Below, piece after piece: positions 1 to 11,994 of a stretch of DNA of 64,000 bases. Origin of the DNA: Daphnia carinata (lineage: Eukaryota > Arthropoda > Branchiopoda > Diplostraca > Daphniidae); contig NC_081331.1 in NCBI RefSeq assembly GCF_022539665.2, forward strand, positions 8,959,534-9,023,533, given 5' to 3'. The translations under genes were made by a program, and so were the position numbers. The notes beneath the pieces are model-generated. The model ran no database searches, was not told the DNA's origin, and saw only the letters and a program-made list of their open reading frames with translations. How positions within the stretch are numbered: the first letter of the stretch is position 1; each line of letters begins with the position of its first letter.

Positions 1-1593
1 GTAGAATTACCCCCATTTACATATAAATCCTTCGCCTATGTTTGATCCTCTTTTTTTGTATCAGTTTTTTTTTCAAATTTTGATTTTATTGAGAAAAGTG
101 TAAAAAACAAACAATCGGTATAGCTATTATTTTTATCCCGTTGGGCATTGGCAATTTCAGGCTTTTAAACACTAGGTTGAATCTCAAGGATAGATATTGA
201 TTTCCCCCAGAGTTTTAGAACATGATTTAATTTTTAATCACAACCATACTAGGACAACTTCCAATAGCGATGTGTTTATTCTACTTGCTGTAATGTCAAT
301 GTCTACATACACTTATATTCCATGTATGGTATATGTTATCACGAAAATAAAAGCATTCAGAAAGCTATAGTAATCCAGTTTCGTTTCTTAGCCTCCCCCC
401 TGTAAGGGTTGGGAAAGAAAATATTATGGTTTTTCCGTGTTAGCTTAATGAACCACCAGGATATTTTTTCGTGGGATTGGCGCATACTTGCGAAATGGCT
501 AACGTTCGATATCGAAAATGTATTCCATGTTCGTGCCATCGGTTGAACATGGTTGAAGTTCCATATCGAAAACGTATTCCAAGATTGTGCCGTTGGTTTT
601 CCTATATGGAATTCTTAAACTCCGAGACTCGCAGTTGAATGGCCTATCGCGGGAGAAATCGACTAACGACAAGCGAACCGATGTTTTATTTATTCGCTAC
701 AATATGCTAGTTGATTCTTTATTAAATTGTTTTCTTTAATTATTTTTCTTTTAAGAAATGAGGCCATACAAAAATACAGTAACAATTCATATTATTGATT
801 GACATGATTTTTTTTGTTAGACTTGCTGCCTGTTGAACATCCAACTACTAAGCACTTAATCATCTCAAACACTAGTTTCACATACACTGTTTAGTTTAGA
901 ACTTTAAATTAAATTTTTGTGATGAACTTCCATGAATTACTCCCGTATCAACCAGATAATAATATGGTGATAAAACGCGTCAAAATTAAGGGTCACAGAC
1001 CACTAGCAAACCTAGGAGTTAACACCGTGAACTAGAAACCTCAATTTGAAATACGATGCCATTCAAGCCACAAACTTTAGAAATGATTTTGCGGCAACCT
1101 GGACACCCCGAATCTCACTCCGCCGCGCCCCGGTGAGGAAGTAATCATCCATGTCATCCCCGCCTTGCTCAATTTAGTTTAGTTTACTTTAGTAATTTAT
1201 TTTTAAAGGTAAGCTAGTGCTGTAACATGGTTTACAGCTTATCGGTACCAATCCTTATATATTGTACCCGTAAGTTACAAACCATCCGTCCCCATTCAGC
1301 ACACCGCATTTATATATGGGCGTATTTTGGTATTGTCTGGGCACGGTCAACTACCATACGATCATAAGACTGGTGACACGGAAGTTCGGCTAAACATTTT
1401 TAGCTTTTTAGAACACATTCGGAAATGAAAAATAAAAATACTTGTACAGGAAATGAAAACTATTTGATTTAAAACATTTTAAAAAGCAGGAGTAAATTGA
1501 ATAATTAAATAGGCTTGCCCTTTACCGGTTATTTATGATAGATTTCACACAACAAATCAAAGCAATTTATGACTTAGCGGTAAATTTTTAAAT
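1..1593. other. AT-rich intergenic spacer
   Basis: No coding region could be supported here. Open frames are short, lack splice signals and resemble no family known to me. The only structure seen is a roughly 56-bp imperfect tandem duplication, listed separately. The last few hundred bases probably include the 3' UTR of the dynactin gene that ends at 1594. Confidence 0.5.
490..605. repeat. Imperfect tandem duplication, two ~56-bp units
   Basis: Two adjacent units share the core ATATCGAAAAYGTATTCCA followed by TGTGCC or CGTGCC and a TTGG or CGGTTG tail. The first core lies near 510-545 and the second near 563-600. No coding frame runs through both. Confidence 0.55.
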
Positions 1594-1772
1594 TCATTTG
1601 CTTGATAACTTATCATCTAATTTCTGGACAGACATTTTCATTGCTTGCATGTTCATTGATAGTCCTTCCTGGACATTAGTTAACAATTGAAGTTGATCCT
1701 GGATAGCTATGTCTAAATTTGTTTGCATATTTTCCACTTGGCTGACCGTTTGCGAAAAGTTGACAGCTTAAA

Positions 1773-1807
<35 letters not shown>

Positions 1808-3435
1808 TATATACATATATAAACGTTCATAACAAAATAAGATTTTATTGGCGGGAAAAGATTACCTCTGTCATGAAGTACTTTAAGAGATGACAATCGA
1901 TCAACAATTGAAGGCAAAAGTAACAGTAATGGCTCTAGTTGCTTCACCATTTCATATAGCTCTTTAACCTGTATAAATGGTTTTCTGCAGTTAAATGCCT
2001 GTAAACAAAGAGATTATCCTGACAATACATACCATCCCTGACAAACTGGAATCTTCAACATTTCCATGTTGTTTTGTTATAACATTTAGTTTTTGCATTA
2101 GAACAGTTAGCCTACTTTCAACCTAATGAACAAAAGAAAAAAATTGATGCATTCACGAAATATTCAAAAAAGGTTTTAAAATAGTACCTGATCTAAATGA
2201 GTTGGTTCTAACAGAGCTACCTTTGAACAAATTGATCTAATAGCATCACTCACAGATTTTTGCCCTGTTTCTGCACATAGTTGGTTCTGAAAATATGATA
2301 ATCAAGCAAAACATCATATCTATGCTATTGCAAGCAAATAATTCCCACTGAAGAATTTCGTAAAGATATGTTCTTTTAAAAGTTGTACAATAATGTGTCA
2401 TGGCTTTCCTGCACTTAAAGAAAATATCTTAATAATTGAGAATTAGTCACCATTTTATCTGGGACTCCAAATAAACTTTCAAGTTTTTCAAGCCTCTGCA
2501 GCATATTAGCTTCCCTCGAAGCAAGATCCAGTTTAATTTGTTGCGGCTTGAACTGCAGTTGATAAACAATTTTTGACTTATCCAATGTAGAAGTTCCTTG
2601 GTCTAAAGTATCAGGGACTGTCTTTCCAACCCTTTCTAAATCATCAAAGATTAACCTACTAAAAAATTTGGCTAATGTTGCATTAAGAAACTGCCATAAT
2701 CTCTTTACTTTAGTACCTTTTAGTAGTAACCTCTGTTTTAGGGAACTCACTTTCATCAATTTTAATATCCATTAACTGCTTTTGAAGGAACGTAACCTGC
2801 ATAGCTAAGCTCTGTGGGTCACCAAATTCCTCAGAGTTAGTGTGCTATAAAAAAAACAAATATGATCATTGTGGCAAACTTCTAAATTGTACTGATAGTT
2901 ACTGAGTGTTCGATTTCCTGTTGTAGTTCGCTGACTTCACATTTCAAACGATTTAACTTCTGAATTGGAGATTCTTTTTCACCTTCTGCTTGCAACTCAT
3001 AGGGCCCATTCCTACAGAGATGCATAGAAATGTTTCAGAACAGGAAAAATACTAATTCACAAAATTACCAAGAAGTATATCCCAAATTATGTTTCACACC
3101 AATTTTTCCTGAAAAGTCTGCTTTTTGGGACAACAACCAACACCCTTTAAATTTAGTAAATGATTCCATTACATTGGTATTAAGGTTTTCAACACAATCA
3201 CTCTGATCCTAAATTGAATTGTTATTTGTTATGACATATACATAAATGTGCACCATTTTATCTTACTTGACTTATGGGATTGGAAAAAGATTCACACACA
3301 TCTTCGGATTCATAGTAATCAGGCTGGTCGTACGCCTAATAAAATACCTGTTTATTACACCCATATATCAGATAAGCAAGTTCAAAAATTGTATTTTACT
3401 ATTCCAGGTAATGCAGCGTATTTTGGGTCTGCCAT
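1594..3435 (-). CDS. DCTN2: Dynactin subunit 2 (p50 / dynamitin)
   Basis: This gene encodes the p50 shoulder subunit of dynactin, the cytoplasmic cofactor that links dynein to cargo. The first exon (3435-3400) encodes MADPKYAALPGI, the conserved dynamitin N terminus. Exon 2 (3335-3267) continues AYDQPDYYESEDV, equivalent to the acidic 'EPDVYET' stretch of the family. Later exons encode the helical body: an ESPIQKLNRLKCEV coiled-coil start, a KAKV-type LDQ helix, ELYEMVKQLEPLLLLLPSIV, and the C-terminal helix ending in KLDDKLSSK before TGA at 1594. About eight exons are separated by short introns with GT..AG ends. An intron near 1776-1820 carries a poly-A and TA microsatellite. All exons read without stops, so the gene looks functional. 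Family assignment is strong; some exon edges are approximate. Confidence 0.9.
1776..1820. repeat. Poly-A followed by (TA)n microsatellite in DCTN2 intron
   Basis: A run of nearly 30 A residues is followed by alternating TA. It sits just upstream (gene sense) of the last-exon acceptor of the dynactin gene, where on the minus strand it reads as a long T tract and may act as the polypyrimidine tract. Confidence 0.8.
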
Positions 3436-4429
3436 GTTTTAAATACAGTTGAGAATGAACAGCGACGAGAAAAATCAAATCTATCGCAAGGAAATTTCCG
3501 TCACACAACGGAGAAGGGGATGGAACTATAGGCAAGGCAATTTGTTGGTTTTGACATAACAGTTCAACACATCATTCGTTTTTACATTTGGCCAATAGAT
3601 GTCGTGGAAAGATTTGCTGTATCTGCAAATCCGATGACAAGAAATTGATGCGGCTGAGTCTTGCCATCGATCAGCAAAGAATGAAGTGGCTTCCGGTGCC
3701 CTATAAAACAGCAGTCAAATTTGCGACCGAAAGTACTAAGCCTGGTGATTCTAAGTGCATGGGTGAAATTTAGCTAGTGGACTCCTTCAAAAGAAATTTT
3801 TATATCTCGTCTACTTTTCTGTGCTAAAAGCGAACCAACAGAGGACGTATCGTCAAATGGAAACGTTTTTCATTCCGCAATACTGCACATATCACTCGCC
3901 AAAGTGAAACCATGTGAAACTGGATAGCCTAGTTATTTAGCCTACGCAGCTAACAGATTTTATGTTAGAGATCAAATGTTCTTAGTACTGAATTAGCTTA
4001 CCATTCAAGTAACTTTATGCGCTATCCAAAGTAAAGAGCTATTTGTATAAACTCACAAAAAATAACACACACACAAATCGCTTATTTCGTTGAACGGCTC
4101 ACGAACAATGATTAAAAAGGCTATTAAAATTTTCTCAAAAACTGTACAAATTGCCCAGTGTACATGTTTTCAATGTAAAAAGAACCAGGATTACGTCCAC
4201 TTCATTCCCGATCTATCCCCATTTGTGCGGCACTCTACGTGCATGTGAAGAGTGGCAGAGAGAAAGTAACGGGGGGGGGGGGATTTTAATGAAGATGAAA
4301 AATGAATTGTTAAAATATTCTAATTGAACTGTATTTTAACGTGAGAGGAAGACAAGCCTAGACGTGACCGTTCCAAACAGGGACACAAAACACGGATAGT
4401 TAAAAAACACGGATAACACAAAAATCGGA

Positions 4430-4600
4430 TAGTTACTTGTTGAAAACTTTTAGAGTCTAAAGCCTCTAATTTTTTTTCTAAAAATAAACCACCCTAATTC
4501 CTGTTATCTCAAATTTTTAAAAATTAATTCCTGTCATACGTCGAGTGGTAGAATTTTTGTTTCAATTGTCTAGCTTTCCATTTGCGCCCACCCTCCTCTA
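4430..4600. repeat. Dispersed repeat, copy 1 (partner at 11,390-11,560)
   Basis: The segment contains AAAACTTTTAGAGTCTAAAG, then CCTCTAATTTTTT, a CCCTAATTCCYGTTA block, AGTGGTAGAATTTTTGTTTC and a TTGCGCCCACCCTC tail. The same blocks occur in the same order at 11,390-11,560 in the same orientation. It looks like the end of a non-autonomous DNA transposon. Confidence 0.7.
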
Positions 4601-6211
4601 TTTCAAAATTAAAATCCTGTCATAGCTAATGCTTGTTTTTAATTTTTTTAAATGCTAAATCATATATATTTTCTTAACCTCTTTTTCTACCTTAAATTAA
4701 TTTCAATCGCATGGTTCTTATAAGCCAAACGGCTAGTCTGGTTTCAATTTTATCCCTGATGGACCATTCCTGTATCGGGTACACGACATTGGATTTTTCT
4801 CGCCCTCCCAATGGAAGATATATCGGTCAGCGATTACTCTCCCAAGAGTCTCGGGTGATACAAGGAGGGGCTTACAAGACGGATACACCAGAAGATATCT
4901 AGTTTCCGATTCGAAGAGGTTAATCGTGACCAACAGAAAAGTAACTTTTTCCCTCTTCGTCATTATCCCCGTTCCCGTTATCGATATCAGATTCCGTGTC
5001 TTTTCAGATTTGTATAATTCCGAGCGGTTTACTCAACAGCACTTTCATCACAATTGGCGATATTGTAAGAGATGAATCGCGGTCAATGCGGTTTATTTGA
5101 AAGGTAAAGAAAACAGTTTACAAAATGGTTAGCTATGGTCTAGAGTAGAGTGAGAATCTAGAAACTTTTTTAATAAAAAAAATCTAATAAACTTTACTGC
5201 AACGCTTGTGACGCGGAAGAAACTGACCCCGATTTGGCTGTGTGGCCTCCCTTTGTATCCATCCATAATGGGCGTTTTTCGAGTTCCGATGAACTCAGTC
5301 GATGCCTAGGTTAGTTGCATGATAACCTTCCAGTGACATTTTGGTTACCAGACAGTGCCGTAGCTCTTCGGGTTTTTTTTTTTTGCAAAGGCCGACGTTT
5401 GCTGTCGTTACAATATCCTATCACAACATGTCTTCCACTTCGGCAGCCTTGGCAAGTAAAAAGCTTGCTTTGTGTCAGAAACCGGTGCTGGAGCCCGACG
5501 CTTCGTGTCAATTTCAGTCTAAATGCAACACAAAATAAAAGCAAATAAACGAAAAGAACTTAAGGGAGCTTGCGATAATGGAGGTGGGGAATACCTCGAC
5601 TATTTTTTTGCGACTGTGTCGACTCACCAGCCATTTTATGTCTACATAGAAATCATCAAAATTCTAGTAGTCTATCAAAGTCTTTTCGAAGCATAGAAAT
5701 TCAGCATGCCGTCCTCATTAATGTAACCATCCAAATCAGGAGACACTTCTATATAAGCTGAATAAGGCAGCAGTAAAGCTCATCTGTTTGTGAAGAAATG
5801 AGGACGATTAGGTATGAAAGCAAATCCAACCAAAAATCCCGTCCATTTTTTTTCAAAAACTTCGTGTTTTGAATCTTGTGTTGGTTAACAACTAATTTAG
5901 TGCTTTCATCGACTATAGGGATATCTGCCGCAATTAGTTTTCTACAATTCGGATTTTAAACTGTGTTGATTTGCTGTTCTTGCTAAGCTACCTTTTCCGG
6001 TCCTGTCCAGCTGCCTGTGCGTTTCCTGTTCAGCGGTCAAAAAATATCTATGCTAGGATTGACGGTGAAATGTGACTAGGGACTAGGCCAACCGTGGTTT
6101 GTCGAAAAAAAATCGGCAAACCGTAGGTTCAACTTAGCCATTTTCGACTGCGGTTGGAGGTTGTTGTTTGGGTTTGACTGGCCGTGTAGTCTCTCCGTAC
6201 TAGCTGCACTT

Positions 6212-6231
6212 GTACTAGTTTAAACTAGTAC
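6212..6231. repeat. 20-bp perfect palindrome
   Basis: GTACTAGTTTAAACTAGTAC reads the same on both strands. It lies in a non-coding stretch and no function is evident. Confidence 0.8.
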
Positions 6232-6529
6232 TATGACACGTAAAAGAATATCAAAATCCAGGAAAGATTTCGATTCTTCAGGTGCCAAATAACGTACAAG
6301 TTCGGCCTTATCAAACAGTGGAGACGCCTTATTCGACATCAGTGTAACTAATGATGGAGCATCAATTTCATTGATTGTCAGACATGACGAGAGACATGTT
6401 GAGTATTCCAGCCACTAACGCAGGCAGTGGGAGCGCGTTCAGCACGCGAAAAGATGTTTTTGGGATTGCTCGTATCAGCCTTGCCGTTCGATTATTTCTC
6501 GGGCGATAATCGCAAAAAAAAAAAAAATG

Positions 6530-6835
6530 GTGATAATTTTTTTAAAATTTGATTTTAGATTGATTCGTTAGAAATAATTTTTCCGATTGTTTTTAGGCGC
6601 TGCCTAGCGGTAAGAAATTTATTTTCCATGGTAAATTAGTATCTCGTATTTTTTATGGTAAGCTTACTTCCATGAGAGGACCCTTGACTAAAAAGTCTCG
6701 TCACTATTCATAGATATCACTAAATAATCGAAAAATGATCGAAATCAAAAATGTTTTTTTTTATTTGATCACCAATTAAAATTTTAATCGAAATCGCGAT
6801 TAAAATTGAATCGCGATTACAGAAGGTCTGGCTCG
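6530..6835. repeat. hAT-like non-autonomous element, copy 1 (inverted relative to 15,343-15,510)
   Basis: The stretch is rich in ATTTTAATCG, AATCGCGATTA and related words and ends GCGATTACAGAAGGTCTGG. Its inner part, CATAGATATCACTAAATAATCG, matches the reverse complement of sequence near 15,450-15,500. The end with GATTACNGNAGGTCTG also matches the reverse complement of CAGACCTGCCGTAATCG at 15,343. The CAG-type terminus and AT-rich subterminal words suggest a hAT-type MITE. The element class is inference. Confidence 0.6.
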
Positions 6836-7004
6836 TGTGAACCTAAGCCTAGAGCCTATTTTAAAATATTGACCCCGAGCCTATTATAAAATATTGAGAA
6901 ATATTTATTACTTTTATCGCACTTTGTCATATTGGTCAATATTGGTCACTTGGTCATATTGTCTTCGAAGCATCAATCTAGTTTGCGCTAAAGTTAAACT
7001 GCAG

Positions 7005-9621
7005 GTTGGCGATCAATTTTTAGAAGTTTGTGGCATAAAAATGCGTAGTGCCACGTACTAGCTTACCGCCTGTGTCTTTCACCAATGTGGAGATTCCATA
7101 ACAATGATACTTCAGTACAATCCTACAACGTATCAAGAATTACAGGAGGTGAACGGAATGAATTTAATGGGGCCGCCTTCAGTGACAAGCTGGAGCAGCG
7201 AATACGACGGCAATGGTGGAAGGTCGCACCAGCTATCCAAATCGCGCTCAGGATCACCTACACCATGCAATTCCCCCCGGCATTCGCGAGATCACAGCAA
7301 CAATAGTGGTAATGGAAGCAGTCGAAAACTGACGCAATTGATCTAGTTTCGGCGTCGTTATGGAACACCTCACAATTTGATCGGTATGTTTTGTGTTTTT
7401 TGTTTTCTTACTATCTCTTTGCTCTGCAAAACACAGTCTTGACTGAAGTGTTTGTATGCTTGTGTCCACGTCTACTCATCCATTGAGTGTATGACTGGAT
7501 TTGCCTATTTTTTCTCATGGAAAAGACAATATGTTTTGGTATTCCAAAATTGTAAAATATTCTTTTCCGTATCTTGCTTTGAATATCCGTACCATTGAAT
7601 ACTCGTTAAAATATTGCGCAATCTAAAAATTACAGCCAAATTAGTTTTTGCCTTTCGTATTTTGTTCTCTGATAAATTTTTTAAGTGTTGATTTGTTTCA
7701 AAGGTTGATCGATCGTAGAAGTGAATCTCTGTCTTCAATAGTTCGACCTCCTTCAGTTCACGGCACTCTTACACGTCATCATGCTCTAGGTACTGTACTT
7801 TAAAAAGGCCAACCTCAGTAATAATTCCGACTACTATAATGTGACTGTTGGGATCGTGATAGGGAACTGCGTCTTGTTCCTCTTGAGACGAAGAAAGTAC
7901 ACAGTCTTGGGATTAGCTTGGTTGGTGGAAACGCAGTGGGAATTTTCACTCACGCCGTCCAAAAGGATTTAGGCCTACCAGCTTTTAAGGTATGCTTCGT
8001 TTGTCACATGCATTATAAAAACTTTCCTTTGGATGAAAATTTTTTTATTCAAACCTTTACTGTCGTGGATTGCAAAAGCTTGAAAGTGAAAATTTCACCG
8101 ACTTCCGTTTTCGTAGGGTGATTTGCGTTGTGGTGACCGAATTCTTGAGTTCAACAGTGTTAACATACGAGATTATACGTCTGAACAAGCGGCGTGCGAG
8201 CTAGCGAAACCCACTGAAAAGGTGACGCTCGTTGTTCAATATGACATGGAGCGCTATCGAGAAACTGCCGTGCAACCAGATGATAGTTTTTACGTTCGAG
8301 CTCAGTTTATATGATGGCGTTCGACAGCCACGAACAAATAGAACTCGGCTTCCGTCGAGACGATGTTTTTCATATCAATAAAGCCATGTTTAATGGCGTT
8401 CCAGGTAATCTCCGTTCTTTGTTGACATAATTGGGAACATTTTCTGTTTGCCAATGACTAGAAAAAATATGCATTTTACCATTTTGTTCTTGTAGGATTA
8501 TGGAGAGCGTGGCTTGTTGATAACAATGTCACAAAGTCCTTTGCGGTGTCATACCTTCCAAGTATAAAATTGAAGAACTTCTCCAACACTCAAGTCTAGC
8601 TGACTTAGATCACTAATCACGACGTTCTTCAACATCAGCACGACGCAGTTTTTTCAGAAGGAAAAAGCATACGCGTAGTTCATCAAGAGATTGAAAGGAG
8701 ATTGCAAGTTTTTCCGATGCAAGTTTACAATTAGGATCGTCAGAGGGTTTAGGCCTCTCTTCTATCTACCTCCCGGTAGTACTGCCATATCTGCTGTACA
8801 TGTGAGTTGATTGCAATTATTTTGAACAAATAGGAAACTGTTCCTCCGCTTCCTGTTTCATATGCTTAGGTTAAAAGATACGATTGCAAAGAAACACGCC
8901 GCGTTATAACAGTAGGGCCACTCTTGGATTATGTTGTTGACAAAATCGTCAAAGCATTTCCACGAAATTTCGTTCGCGTAATGCCAGTTAATGCCTTACT
9001 CTGAATCATACATGGAGAAAAACCTTGATGAAAAAAATTTCATTGAATATCGACGAAAAGGAAGGCACTATGAATGCATTACCGTATGCACAGTTCAAAG
9101 TGTTGGCGAAAAGAACTTGCATGGCGTTTTAGACGTTTATTTAAATGCCGTGTCGCGATTGCATAACCGACATTGTTTACCGATTATTATTCTTTTGAAG
9201 TTCAGCTAAACATGTTCTTGAGATTAAAGACACTCGCGTACCATCCGACAAAACTGCAGCTAAAGCAGCAAAAGAAATGTATAAACATGTTATCGAAGTG
9301 GAAGCTAAGCATCGTCATCTCATATCGGGTGATTCACAGTTTTTTTTAAATTGCCCATTGACTTCCAAGTTGCCATGGAGACGTCTTGTATTTGAATGGT
9401 GCTACGATTAACCCGTTCGTGTATTGTCCTTCGTTCTACAGCCCTAATACCAGAAGGTGACAATTTGGCGTATTTGCATACGCACGTATCTGCAGTAGTC
9501 GAACAGGTTAGTATTCGTCTCAACTAGGATTTCATAGTCTTTCTAATTTGCCTTAAATGCGGTCTCTCGAAATTATTAGGAACAAACAAAAATTATGTGG
9601 GTGCCTCGCAGCTCAATCTAG
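7005..9621 (+). pseudogene. DLG5: Decayed C-terminal half of DLG5 (MAGUK scaffold)
   Basis: The order matches the C-terminal half of DLG5, a junction scaffold: the end of a PDZ domain (GDQFLEVCGIKMRSATY, then CGDSITMILQYNP); a last PDZ domain (LGISLVGGNAVGIFTHAVQ at about 7905, then GDLRCGDRILEFNSVNIRD); an SH3 segment (DSFYVRAQF, FHINKAMFNGVPG, LWRAWLVDNN); and a guanylate-kinase-like domain (PLLDYVVDKIVKAFPRNF, YRRKGRHYECITV, AAKAAKEMYKHVIEVEA, ending MWVPRSSI). Several introns keep GT..AG ends, so this is not a processed copy. Breaks seen: a TAG at 7059-7061 inside the third PDZ; a frame change near 8305 in the SH3; another near 8563; and more around 8990 and 9215-9420. The upstream half is absent from the window. 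Assembly indels could explain part of this, but neighbouring genes read cleanly. Confidence 0.85.
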
Positions 9622-9922
9622 TGAATTACCGTACAGCATTTCAATTTGTGATGAGCAGCCTTCTCGGTTACTTACCGATTTTTAACGTTGTTTTGCCTCT
9701 TGCTGGCTGACCTTCTTTCTTTGTACTTTTATAGCTATTTTGATTGTGTGAATTATTTACCGACTTTTTCGCATTTGAGCTAGATTCAGCAAGCGCATGT
9801 ACATTGTGTTGATTATATATTGGACAATACATTCAAGCAATACTGCATTGATCAATCTAGTACAACAAATTTCGCTAAAATTTAGTACCGGAACGAATTT
9901 TATTTTCGCTGGTTCTACAGAC
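9622..9922. other. Short spacer between converging DLG5 and ATAD1 relics
   Basis: An AT-rich spacer of about 300 bp lies between the stop codons of two convergent gene relics. Nothing else is recognisable in it. Confidence 0.5.
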
Positions 9923-10639
9923 TTAATCTAAATCGATGCGAGACAATGACAATTTTGACTCACGCAAATTCTTATGCGCCAGCAATAAGTTTTCCATGGC
10001 GATACCTTTTTCTACGCGGGTATTGTTGGTCGTACTTTTCAAACGCTCACGCATTCCATAAACAGCCGCAGTTCGACAAAGTTCTCTGATGTCCTTGCCC
10101 GAAAAACCTTCAGTTAATCGTGCCAGTTGCTCCAGATCGACGTCTAATAACAAAACTAACTGAATTCTCACAACAAAATAAAAAAGAAAGGCTGTCATTT
10201 TCGTACGTATCAGTAGCTAAGGGTTCGTTTTTCAAGATTGTTTGTGCAATCTGCCGACGCTGTTCTGTACCCTACACAGTTAAGACCCAAATAGATTTAC
10301 ATTAAAAAAAAATTATTAATATTTTCTACAAATCCTGTCGTGATATACCGGAAGTCCTATGTGGAAAAATGCAGGCATTCGACGTACGATATCTTCATCG
10401 ACGTCCTGAGGTCGGTTCGTTGTACCTAAAACAACTTTAGTCAGGACAACAGAAAAACAATTATTCTATTATTCATAGTTAATTCAAAACCTAGGATGTT
10501 CTACTAACCGACGCAACTTTTTTTATTGTCTGTGGTTAGACCATCCTGCGTATCAACATGAAAGCAACATTAATGAATAAATTCTCTATTGGGGCACATA
10601 CAATTGGTGTTTTATCGATTACAATTGACCAGAAGTGCC

Positions 10640-11562
10640 TTGTCTGGGGTGTAGGGGAAGTAGGTAGGGGTTGGAACAAAAACCTCATTTTTGTTCCCTA
10701 CGATTACAAAAATCGTCCTACTAGACTAAAAAATATATAGATTTGTAGCCAGTTATCTCAGCTACATAACAGTATTTTTTGGGTGGGTTCGGGAAAGATG
10801 AACGTTTGCTATGTGTAAAAACTGGAGGTACCTCAAAATGTTTCAATTGCCAATTCTACTCGGCAATTGAAACAGGGCGTCTGGGCAATTGAAACGTGGG
10901 TTTTCCCATAAGAGAGCTCCCGGTTTTATGTAGAAACTTAAATGTCGATATCTCAGAATCTGGGATACGTATTCTGATGAATTTTTTACAGTAATACGAA
11001 GAATTTTAATCTTTATTTTTTAAGATGTGTTATAACTTTATGTAGTAACTAGATATTATTTAATGAATTTCGGTAGTTTCGGCTAATACGCTGCATAGGG
11101 CTATAACACCGTTGCACGACTACAGTAAGGGGGACGCGCATACGGAAATCGCAATTGGAAAATGGTGTTCCAATTGCCCCTAGCATGGTTCTTTTACGGA
11201 GTTTTAATGTTTATAGGGGATAAAATTTAGCTAGGGAAAAATTAATCTTATCAATTTATAGCTTAATGAACGACGAATGAATCAAGACCTTTTTTTAATG
11301 ATTTCCTCCATCGTTTTAGGTGTGAAAACGAAAAAATTGTCTGCCAAAAAACTACAAATGGACAGTCAAAAAACAACTTTCTGGGATAACTCGAAAACTT
11401 TTAGAGTCTAAAGCCTCCAATTTTTTCTAAAAATGTAGAACCCTAATTCCCGTTAGCTCAAATTTTTTAACGAAATCTCTTACATACTTTAAGTGGTAGA
11501 ATTTTTGTTTCAATTCCCACGTGTTCCAATTGCGCCCTACCTCTCTTACCCTGGAAGGCGAT
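10640..11562. mobile_element. Non-autonomous DNA transposon-like insertion splitting the ATAD1 relic
   Basis: Within the ATAD1 exon break lies non-coding DNA with repeated GGCAATTGAAAC words (about 10,855-10,900). Its right end, read on the other strand, is CAGGGTAAGAGAGGTAGGGC, which loosely resembles its left end CTGGGGTGTAGGGGAAGTAG. This suggests imperfect terminal inverted repeats. The right 170 bp also occur at 4430-4600. No transposase is encoded. Exact ends and target duplication are unresolved; TTTCATGT occurs on both sides of the exon break and could be an 8-bp duplication. Confidence 0.5.
11390..11560. repeat. Dispersed repeat, copy 2 (partner at 4430-4600)
   Basis: The same block order as copy 1 is seen: AAAACTTTTAGAGTCTAAAG, CCTCCAATTTTTTC, CCCTAATTCCCGTTAGCTCA, AGTGGTAGAATTTTTGTTTC and TTGCGCCCTACCTC. 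Confidence 0.7.
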
Positions 11563-11994
11563 CTTTCTTAATTACCGTAAAGGATGTGCTAACTTTCTTC
11601 CCTATTACACACTTATGACACATTCTTGGATAGCCAATGAAAACTCATGTGTTGGTCGCTGCCAATTGCATACCCAAGACCAGCAGCTGCGGCACAAATA
11701 TGGCAAGTTAGAGAATGTTTCTGACAACTACTATACCCAGTGCGACATGAAAAGGGCCTTCACCATAGCGGTCGCTTCATGGTCGTTTGATTTTCTTGAA
11801 CAAAGACAAAAACTCATCACCATTTTTAGAACAAAAACTTGATTAAATTACCTGGAACGAAAGAGAGAGTCAATTTCGTCGATAAATATAAAGCACGGCT
11901 GAATTTTTACTGCTAAGGAAAAAACCGCAGTTGCAATTTTTTGGCTCTCACCATACCACTTGCAATTTTAAAAATTTTGTGATTTTTTTTCCCA

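Larger units (their letters stand above)
3436..7004. other. Intergenic region with transposon relics
   Basis: No gene can be supported. The start is the upstream region of the dynactin gene. A 61-codon plus-strand ORF at 3588-3773 has several N-terminal Cys residues (CRGKICCICK) but no partner exon or family match that I can name. A run of about 14 G lies near 4269. Two repeat families (4430-4600 and 6530-6835) and a 20-bp perfect palindrome (6212-6231) are listed separately. Confidence 0.5.
9923..11965 (-). pseudogene. Truncated, interrupted ATAD1/Msp1-type AAA ATPase
   Basis: ATAD1/Msp1 proteins are membrane AAA ATPases that extract mislocalised tail-anchored proteins. Here the 5'-most recognisable exon (about 11,965-11,854) encodes [19 protein letters not shown] and the Walker B stretch [14 protein letters not shown]. 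The next piece gives DHEATAMVKALFMS and breaks off near 11,735. The reading resumes near 10,545 with DGLTTDN, then GTTNRPQDVDEDIVRRMPAF with the arginine-finger pair, then RRQIAQTILKNEPLATD, and a last exon with LARLTEGFSGKDIRELC ending LSRIDLD at 9923. The exon is split by about 1.2 kb of repeat DNA, and the whole N terminus, including Walker A, is missing where a TTCGAATAA-rich repeat begins. Splice sites of the remaining introns are kept. It is probably a dead paralog. Confidence 0.8.

Noticed and set aside
3588-3773. Small Cys-containing ORF as a THAP or ZAD zinc-finger exon
   Set aside because: The Cys spacing does not complete either motif and no adjoining exon was found.
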